Shown here: one piece after another, positions 58,059 to 64,000 of the stretch
How the letters are laid out: every line of letters starts with the position of its first letter
How positions within the stretch are numbered: position 1 is the stretch's first letter
DNA from: CFX2 sp014338005
GTDB taxonomy: Bacteria; Chloroflexota; Anaerolineae; Aggregatilineales; Phototrophicaceae
Length of the DNA stretch: 64,000 bases
Assembly: GCA_030263555.1 (NCBI GenBank)
Contig: SZPE01000003.1
Location: 52,457 to 116,456, forward strand
Direction of reading: 5' to 3'
Position numbers and translations under genes: made by a program
The notes under the pieces: generated by a model
Seen by the model: the letters and a program-made list of their open reading frames with translations, nothing else
What the model was told of the DNA's origin: nothing
Databases searched by the model: none

Positions 58059-58189
58059 AGGGACTCCTTTTGCTGCGGCCAGGTAATAATCCGTTTTACA
58101 ATCTTTGAAAGTTAAGTGTAGCACGAACTTAAAAAACGCGCTGGCAAATTTTCCTGTCTCAAATGCTGCGGCAAATAAAATACAGCCGC

Positions 58190-58777
58190 TCATTCGGCGC
58201 GTTTGCGCTGCAAGGCGCGCGCTTCGGCCAGCACAAAATCCACCGCCGCCGTGATGGTCGGGTCGGGCAGCGCGGCGGGCGGCAGATCATAAATCGCGTG
58301 GTCGAGCAGCGCGGGCGCATCATCCAGGCGCGCCAGCCCCACCTGCCCCGCGCTCACCCCTGCCAGCCGCAGCGCCCGGCCATCCAGCCGCGTGGAGTCG
58401 GCAGGCGCGAGTACGACCGTCAGCGCATCGGGCGGCGGTGGGACGGCTTCGGCAGTGAACACGAGTTTGCCATCTGCCCAGGGATGTTCGGCGTCCACTA
58501 GCGCCATACCAAGCAGGTTGGCGCGCAGGCGGCGGCGGTTTTCGTCCGACAGCTTAACGCGGGCGGCGTGGCAGCCCATCGCGTCCAGCACGATGAGCGT
58601 CGAACGCCCGCCGGTGATCGCGCAGTGCCACACATCCGGCGCGCACGAATCGCCGAGATCGAGCAGCAGCGTCCGTCCAGGTGGCTGCTGGCGGCGCAGG
58701 TTTTGCAAAAAGGTGTACAGCCGGGGCAGGCGCTCCAGGTCGCCCCGAAGGCCGCCGGTGTAAAAAATCGTCAGCAT
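58190..58777 (-). CDS. Metallophosphatase/5'-nucleotidase-like protein
   Basis: A 195-residue protein opening LTIFYTGGLRGDLERLPRL and continuing TLLLDLGDSCAPDVWHC. This resembles the start of UshA-type metallophosphatases (hTNDxHG ... DaGD), although the usual first-motif Asp-x-His is replaced (TGGLRG), so it may be inactive or divergent. It lies 11 bases downstream of the enoyl-CoA hydratase on the same strand, which indicates co-transcription. ATG 58777 is the first start after that gene's stop. No export signal. Confidence 0.6.
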   Translation of the reverse strand: MLTIFYTGGLRGDLERLPRLYTFLQNLRRQQPPGRTLLLDLGDSCAPDVWHCAITGGRSTLIVLDAMGCHAARVKLSDENRRRLRANLLGMALVDAEHPWADGKLVFTAEAVPPPPDALTVVLAPADSTRLDGRALRLAGVSAGQVGLARLDDAPALLDHAIYDLPPAALPDPTITAAVDFVLAEARALQRKRAE

Positions 58778-58788
58778 GGGCCGCCGGT

Positions 58789-59568
58789 TTAGCGGTGTTT
58801 CCACTCCGGCGGGCGTTTTTCGACGAAGGCTTTCATGCCCTCGGTTTTGTCCTCGGTGCAAAACAGCAGGTAGAAGTTACGCTTCTCGAAGGCCAGTCCT
58901 TCGCTCAGGCTCAGTTCTTCAGACTTGTTGATGGCGTCTTTAATCATCTGTACGGCGGCAGCAGGCATGGCGGCGATTTTGGCGGCCAGCTTGAGCGTTT
59001 CGTCCAGATAACTTTCCACCGGGTAAACCTGGTTGACCAGGCCGTAATGCCGCGCTTCCTCGGCGCTGAGATGCCGGTTGGTCAGGCACATTTCCATCGC
59101 CAGCGCCTTACCCACCGCGTGCGTGAGGCGCTGCGTGCCGCCCGCGCCGGGCATGATGCCGATGGTGATTTCCGGCTGGCCGAATTTGGCTGTTTCGGAA
59201 GCGACGATCATATCGCACATCATCGCCAGTTCGCAGCCGCCGCCCAGCGCCCAGCCGGACACGGCGGCGATGATCGGCTTACGGATGCGCGCCAGCCGCG
59301 ACCAGTCGGTGAAGTCCTGGCCGGCGAACATGGTCACGGCGTCGGTATCGGCCATCTGTTTGATGTCTGCGCCGGCGGCAAAGGCTTTGTCGCTGCCGGT
59401 AAGAACGAGACAGCGCACCGAGTCCTCGCTGTCGAAGGCCTCCAGCGCCTCGAACACCTCGCGCATCAGATCGCCGTTGAGGGCGTTAAGCGCCTGCGGG
59501 CGGTTGAGGCGCACCAGCCCGACGCCGGAGACGGGTGTTTCGACCAGGATATTTTCGTAAGCAGCCAT
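58789..59568 (-). CDS. Enoyl-CoA hydratase (crotonase family)
   Basis: A 259-residue crotonase. Both catalytic glutamates are present: Glu113 in GGGCELAMMCD and Glu133 in FGQPEITIGIMPG; the oxyanion-hole segment FAAGADIKQM is also complete. It hydrates short-chain trans-2-enoyl-CoA to 3-hydroxyacyl-CoA. GAGGAG ribosome site. It is separate from the beta-oxidation cluster at 3-12 kb, where a hydratase domain is already present in the bifunctional enzyme, so it may serve short-chain or other acyl-CoA routes. Confidence 0.93.
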   Translation of the reverse strand: MAAYENILVETPVSGVGLVRLNRPQALNALNGDLMREVFEALEAFDSEDSVRCLVLTGSDKAFAAGADIKQMADTDAVTMFAGQDFTDWSRLARIRKPIIAAVSGWALGGGCELAMMCDMIVASETAKFGQPEITIGIMPGAGGTQRLTHAVGKALAMEMCLTNRHLSAEEARHYGLVNQVYPVESYLDETLKLAAKIAAMPAAAVQMIKDAINKSEELSLSEGLAFEKRNFYLLFCTEDKTEGMKAFVEKRPPEWKHR

Positions 59569-59591
59569 AAAATTTTACTCCTCTGAAAATA

Positions 59592-59635
59592 AGCGCCGAG
59601 TGCTGAGTTCCGAGTCGAGTAAAGACAGAAAACGC
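59592..59635. repeat. gagtgctgagttccgagtcgag-type degenerate repeat
   Basis: A short run of gccgagtgc, tgagttcc and gagtcgag units in the 89-base gap upstream of the hydratase gene. It is the same vocabulary as at 2493 and 44817 (reverse complement). Confidence 0.45.
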
Positions 59636-59657
59636 GGTGTGAGGCCGCAGCAGTTCT

Positions 59658-60698
59658 TCAGTCTTGCGGCGACACAGACACTACCTGATAATCTGGCCGG
59701 GATTCCGGTGGCGCAGCAGCCTGATAAGCTACCTGAACTTCCGCCGGCCGGTCCTGCGCCAGCCGCTTTTGTTTGAGCAGATACAGCGGTCGGCCTTTAA
59801 CTTCTTCAAAAATCATGCCGATGTACTGCGCCAGGATGCCGACCGAAATCAACTGCACGCCGCTGACCACCAGCAGCACCGCAATGACGGATGTCCAGCC
59901 GGGGACGGTTTCGTGGAAAAACGCCCACACCACCAGCGCGTAAATCAGGTACAGCATCGCCAGGCCGGTTAGCGCCAGCCCCAGCAGCGTGATAAGATCA
60001 AGCGCCCCGGTCGAAAACGAAAAAAAGCCGTAGCGCGCCAGCCGCAGCATCTTCGTCCAGGTATATTTCGAGTGGTCGGCGAAACGTTCCGCTTCCTGAT
60101 AATGCACGATCTGATATGAGAAACCCATCCAGGGAACCATGCCGCGCAGATAGCGGTGTTTTTCCCGCATCTGGCGCAGGCTTTCGACTGCCGGGCGGGA
60201 CATCAACCGGAAGTCCATCGCGCCGCTGATGATGTCAATCTGCGTCAAACGCCTGAGCAGGCGGTAAAAAACACGCGCGGTGAGTTTTTTCGCCCAACTG
60301 CGATGATCTTCGTTGGCGCGCACAGCGTACACCACTTCCGCACCGGCCTCGTAGGCACGCACCATCTCGGCAATAGCTGACGGCGGGTGCTGCAAGTCAC
60401 CATCCATTGTCACAACGGCTTCATCATCGGCATAGTCTAAGCCGGCGGTGAGTGCGGCCTGGTGGCCGAAGTTGCGCGTCAGCGACAGCACCGATACGCG
60501 GCTGTCCCGGTCGGCCAGGGCGTTGAGCAGGCGCAGCGTATCGTCGGTGCTGCCGTCGTCCACAAAAACAAAATGATAATCCAGCCCCAGCGCGTCGAGC
60601 GCGGCACAGGCCTGCCGGTAAAAAGCCTGCACCCCACCCTGTTCGTTATAAAACGGCACAACAAGCGTTAAACTGGATAGTTGGCGCAGTTTGTCCAT
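59658..60698 (-). CDS. GT2 polyprenyl-phosphate sugar transferase (DPM1/GtrB-like)
   Basis: A 346-residue GT-A enzyme: LTLVVPFYNEQGGVQAFYRQ, VDDGSTDDTLRLL, and the metal/donor motif TMDGDLQHPPSAI. Two C-terminal membrane helices (LITLLGLALTGLAMLYLIYA and VIAVLLVVSGVQLISVGILA) follow. Such proteins load mannose, glucose or aminoarabinose-type sugars onto undecaprenyl phosphate at the inner face of the membrane. Those lipids are donors for GT39 enzymes such as the ones at 18375 and 25047. ATG 60698 with GAGGATGG upstream. Confidence 0.9.
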   Translation of the reverse strand: MDKLRQLSSLTLVVPFYNEQGGVQAFYRQACAALDALGLDYHFVFVDDGSTDDTLRLLNALADRDSRVSVLSLTRNFGHQAALTAGLDYADDEAVVTMDGDLQHPPSAIAEMVRAYEAGAEVVYAVRANEDHRSWAKKLTARVFYRLLRRLTQIDIISGAMDFRLMSRPAVESLRQMREKHRYLRGMVPWMGFSYQIVHYQEAERFADHSKYTWTKMLRLARYGFFSFSTGALDLITLLGLALTGLAMLYLIYALVVWAFFHETVPGWTSVIAVLLVVSGVQLISVGILAQYIGMIFEEVKGRPLYLLKQKRLAQDRPAEVQVAYQAAAPPESRPDYQVVSVSPQD

Positions 60699-60800
60699 CC
60701 GACCATCCTCAAATTCCCGCTCCAATGATATATGCGATCAAGCAAACTGCCTACCCGGAAAGGTAAGCAGTCGGCAGCAATCATCGGTTCAAAAAATCGT

Positions 60801-62075
60801 TTACCGCTGGAAAATCGGCACGAACGGACGCTCCTTCTCGCCGGTATAAATCTGGCGCGGGCGGGCGATGCGCGTGTGTTTGTCCTGGCGCATTTCCTTC
60901 CATTGGGCAATCCAGCCCGGCAGGCGTCCGATGGCGAACATCACGGTGAACATATTGGTAGGGATACCCATCGCCCGGTAGATGATGCCGCTGTAAAAGT
61001 CCACGTTGGGGTACAGTTTGCGCTCGACGAAATACGGGTCTTTGAGCGCGACTTCCTCCAGGTTTTTGGCGATGTCCAGCAGCGGGTCGTCCACGCCGAG
61101 CGCGTCCAGCACTTCATCCGCCGAGGTTTTCAAAATCCGGGCGCGCGGGTCGAAGTTGCGATAGACCCGGTGGCCGAAACCCATCAGCCGGAAATCGGCG
61201 CTTTTGTCCTTCGCCATGTCCACATATTTACGGTAATTGCCGCCGTCATCGCGGATCATCTCCAGCATCTCGATCACTTCCTGGTTGGCACCGCCGTGCA
61301 GCGGCCCCCACAGCGCGCAAACACCCGACCCGACGGACGCAAACAGCCCGGCGCGGCTGCTGCCGACCATACGCACCGTCGAAGTGCTGCAGTTCTGCTC
61401 GTGGTCGGCGTGCAGAATCAGCAGCAGATTAAGCGCCCGCTCCAGCACGTCCGGCACATGATAATCCATCGTCGGCAGGTTGAACATCATGTTCAGGAAA
61501 TTGGCGGTATAACTCAGATCGTTGCGCGGGTAAATGTAGGGATGCCCCATCGCATGTTTGTACGAAAAAGCGGCAATGGTGGGCATCTTGGCAAGCAGCC
61601 GGATGATATTCAGGTTGATGGTATCCGCGTCATCCGCTTCGTGATAATAACCCGACAGGGAGATGACCATCGCCGCCAGAATCGCCATCGGGTGGGCGGT
61701 CGAAGGATAAGCGTCCAGCGCCTTTTTCATGTCCTCGTGGATGAGGGTGTGATAGGTGATCTGGCGTTCAAATTCCCGCAGCTGGTCATGCTGCGGCAGA
61801 TGGCCGTAAATGAGCAGGTAACAAACCTCGGTGAAGCTGGCAAGCGCGGCGATCTGCTCGATGGGATAACCCCGGTAGCGCAAAATGCCCTGCTCGCCGT
61901 CAATGTAGGTGATGGCGCTTTCGCACGAACCGGTGTTGCCATAACCCGGATCAAAGGCGATAGCTTTGGTTTTGGCGCGGAGAGACGTAAAATCTATCCC
62001 TACCTCGTCCTCCGAACCCACGATGACCGGAAACTCGTGTTCCTGACCGTTGAGTATGAGTTTAGCGTTTTCCAT
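60801..62075 (-). CDS. gltA: Citrate synthase
   Basis: A 424-residue type-II citrate synthase (GltA length). It shows AFDPGYGNTGSCESAITYID at the N-terminus, HADHEQNCSTSTVRMVGSS, the catalytic histidine in WGPLHGGANQEV, FGHRVYRNFDPRA, and the catalytic aspartate in PNVDFYSGI. It condenses acetyl-CoA, the product of the beta-oxidation genes, with oxaloacetate to start the TCA cycle. ATG after GGAGAT. Single gene. Confidence 0.97.
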   Translation of the reverse strand: MENAKLILNGQEHEFPVIVGSEDEVGIDFTSLRAKTKAIAFDPGYGNTGSCESAITYIDGEQGILRYRGYPIEQIAALASFTEVCYLLIYGHLPQHDQLREFERQITYHTLIHEDMKKALDAYPSTAHPMAILAAMVISLSGYYHEADDADTINLNIIRLLAKMPTIAAFSYKHAMGHPYIYPRNDLSYTANFLNMMFNLPTMDYHVPDVLERALNLLLILHADHEQNCSTSTVRMVGSSRAGLFASVGSGVCALWGPLHGGANQEVIEMLEMIRDDGGNYRKYVDMAKDKSADFRLMGFGHRVYRNFDPRARILKTSADEVLDALGVDDPLLDIAKNLEEVALKDPYFVERKLYPNVDFYSGIIYRAMGIPTNMFTVMFAIGRLPGWIAQWKEMRQDKHTRIARPRQIYTGEKERPFVPIFQR

Positions 62076-62417
62076 AACTTATCTCCATTTTGACGTAAAT
62101 AAATCAGCCGGTTCGCCCCGCAGGCGAGTCGAAATCGCAGCCCTATTATTTGGAAGCGTTGTACAGGTTTTTCGTTACCTGCGTCACACCCAGGCAAAAA
62201 TATACGTTCCGAGCCGCGATTCTGGCCTGTAACCGGCAGGCGGTAGAAACGATTCGTTATACTAGCTTAACCCACTCTGGCGTTTAGTTCCACAACTGCC
62301 GGTTTAAAAAGTCAGTTTTTTACAAATGCTATGGGTATATAAAAAAAGACTTCCTTAAGGTCTGCCGCAGCGCCAATGGCGTTAACATAAGATAGATGCA
62401 AACGACGAGTTAGTTAC
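62076..62417. other. Intergenic space between gltA and the sensor gene
   Basis: These 342 bases separate two divergent genes. They are AT-richer than the coding DNA, with ggtatataaaaaaagac near 62334 and ttaacataagatag near 62382, so both promoters are probably here. I see no gene, RNA or repeat that I can support. Confidence 0.5.
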
Positions 62418-63898
62418 GTGAGTTTCCTAAACCGCCATAGCCACCGCGCGGTGCTTTTGCGAAATCGGTGGGAAGAACTGGTCGCTCCCCCTGCCCATGT
62501 GCGCGAACGCCGGCGGGCGCGTTTTCTAAATATCCTGCTCATGGCGCTGGCCGGGCTGGTAATCTTTAATGTCCTGGTCATGCTCATTTCAGAACTTTCC
62601 CCGCCAGGCTTGAGCAGCCGGGACGATCTGCTGGCTTCGCTGGCGCTGCTGGCCTTTCTGCTGGCGGCCTACCGGCTCAACCGGAGCGGGCGCTACCGGG
62701 TGGCAGTTTACCTGACGCTGACGATAGTCGCCGGGGGCGGTTTTCTGCTGGCGTTCCCCTATCAAACCGGCGAACAGATTCAACGCCTGAACTATCTGGT
62801 GATTCCGGTCATCCTCGGCAGCACGCTGCTACCGGTACGGGGAACGGCGCTGGCTGCGGCGGCAGTTATGGCGGGAATGCTGATTCTGTATCCCGTCGTG
62901 GCCGACCCGGAACACTATACCTTCGGCCCGGCCATGTTCGTCCTGATGAGTTCGGCGCTGTTGGTGGCAGCGCGCAAGTTCATCCACGATCTTGAATCGG
63001 CCCGGCTGGACGCGCTGGCTGCCGACCAGGAAAAACTCCGCCAGAGCGAGCGGCTGTACCGCCAGTTGTTCGAGTTTTCGCCCGCGCCGACGTTCATCCA
63101 CAATGCGCGGCAGATCATCTTTGCCAACACGGCGGGCGCGGAGATGCTGGGGGCAGGCCAGATCGAAGCGGTGGTCGGGCGGCCCATTACAGATTTTATC
63201 CACCCGAATGATCGCCCGGCGGTGCGCGACCAGCTCAACAGGGCGTTGTCCGAGAAGGTCATCGCCCAGTGGGTCGAACAGCGCATCATCCGGCAGGACG
63301 CCGAGGAACAGCATGTCGAACTGGTTTGTGTGCCGCTGAACTACGGTGACGAAATGGCGGCGCTGCTGGTCTACCGGAACATCACCCCTCACAAACAGCA
63401 GGCCGCCGCCGAACGCCAACAGCGTGTCGCCGCCGAAGTGCTGCGCGACACCGCCGCCGCGCTCAACAGCACGCTTGATCTCGACGAGGTGCTGGACCGT
63501 ATTCTGGGGTTCGCGGCGCTGCTCGTCCCCCACGACGCGGCGCAGATTGCGCTGCTCCAGGCCGGGGTAGCTTACGAAGTCCGTTCCAGGGGTTACAACC
63601 GCGAATCGTCCGAGACGATTCCCCTGTTTTCGATTCATGCCATGCCGAACATGCGCGAGATGATCGAAACCCGGCAGCCGGTCATCATCCCGGATGTGCC
63701 GGAAGCGGAGCGCCTGTCGCCCTGGGTGCGCTCTCGCCTGGGCGCGCCCATCTGCATCAGCCAGGAAGTGGTCGGTTTCATCTACCTGGACAGCGCGCGG
63801 CCTGCCGCCTTCGACGCCCACTCCGCCGGGCAGCTTCAGGCTTTTGCCGAACAGGCCAGCGGCGCGATTCAAAATGCGTTGATGTACCAGACCATTCA
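62418..63898 (+). CDS. Membrane PAS-GAF sensor protein, 3' part interrupted
   Basis: An open frame from GTG 62418 encodes about 490 residues. After a basic cytosolic start come about five membrane helices (LNILLMALAGLVIFNVLVML to about residue 190), a short coiled segment, a PAS domain (about 215-330: LYRQLFEFSPAPTFIHNARQ) and a GAF domain (about 355-490: LNSTLDLDEVLDRILGFAAL). The GAF domain ends normally at IQNALMYQTIQ; coding character and GC content then drop. A kinase or cyclase output domain would be expected but is not seen; an insertion sequence appears to start there. The frame stays open to the window end only by chance. Confidence 0.78.
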
Positions 63899-64000
63899 AA
63901 GTTGGCTCAACTGTAGGAAGAGTGAAAAGGATTGGGCAAACTATACCACATGGAATTTCCAATCACCGATATACTCAGTCAAGCACAAAGCGAACAATGG
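63899..64000 (+). mobile_element. Left end of an insertion sequence with the start of a transposase gene
   Basis: From about 63899 the GC content falls sharply. An ATG at 63950 opens MEFPITDILSQAQSEQW, which resembles the beginning of transposases I remember from IS1595/IS630-like elements, running off the window edge. The transposase start lies about 50 bases inside the presumed element end, a normal distance. The exact end and any target duplication cannot be seen because the right end is outside the window. Confidence 0.5.

Noticed and set aside
60732..62093. 453-codon open frame on the plus strand over the citrate synthase gene
   Set aside because: It is the antisense shadow of gltA. GC-rich third positions keep opposite frames open, and the translation has no recognisable domain.

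Overview
The window is 64 kb of GC-rich bacterial chromosome carrying about 50 protein genes. No rRNA or tRNA was recognised. Gene style suggests a Chloroflexota bacterium, probably Anaerolineae-like: several GT39-type membrane glycosyltransferases, LysM or SH3b proteins fused to glycoside-hydrolase-like domains, a PknB kinase with an external beta-propeller, ABC sugar importers without local ATPases, TrpB2, frequent TTG/GTG starts, and intergenic spaces full of small palindromes and degenerate short repeats. This placement is an inference from gene content; no marker gene was compared.

Layout. 1-2470: a phosphoserine-phosphatase-like HAD enzyme cut by the window edge, and a membrane protein. 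2700-11994: a fatty-acid beta-oxidation cluster (TetR regulator behind a perfect 22-bp palindrome, FabG-like reductase, a membrane TIR protein, two acyl-CoA dehydrogenases, a two-domain hydroxyacyl-CoA dehydrogenase/hydratase, a thiolase) ending in a terminator. 12104-18396: secreted SGNH-like protein, lipocalin-like hydrolase, a second TetR, creatininase-family enzyme, an FHA protein, a SelW-like selenoprotein with an in-frame UGA, and an amino-acid-binding protein. 18375-27028: envelope and sugar-transfer genes (two GT39-like proteins, two zinc-ribbon methyltransferases, an M28 lipoprotein peptidase, an SGNH protein, a GNAT). 27062-30718: histidine kinase/response regulator pair and a phosphoribosyltransferase. 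30740-36894: SH3b-glycosidase-like protein, DinB-like protein, PknB-propeller kinase, GT4 glycosyltransferase. 36931-40617 (minus strand): a sugar ABC importer with an EthD-like gene. 40618-41160: a repeat-rich space with an IS200/IS605-like end touching the dsbA-like stop codon. 42171-44729: rsgA and trpB2.

44850-55604 is the most notable metabolic block. Nine genes run in one direction: a fucose-isomerase-like enzyme, a sugar-binding protein with two permeases, a phosphofructokinase-like kinase with an unusual active site, a Cgl0159/DeoC-type aldolase, a GH4 glycosidase, and a split UxaA/SuyAB-type lyase. Together they read as uptake, glycoside cleavage, isomerisation, phosphorylation, aldol cleavage, and elimination of water or sulfite. 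The substrate is unknown; a sugar acid or a sulfosugar such as sulfoquinovose fits the set of families.

55716-64000 holds a polysaccharide deacetylase flanked by two copies of one palindromic repeat, a LysM glycosidase-like protein, an enoyl-CoA hydratase, a DPM1-like glycosyltransferase, citrate synthase, and a membrane PAS-GAF sensor gene. Near 63.9 kb the sensor appears to be interrupted by the left end of an insertion sequence.

The two findings most worth following are the UGA-containing SelW-like gene at 17001-17300, whose N-terminal third automatic annotation would lose, and the unassigned sugar/sulfosugar catabolic cluster.
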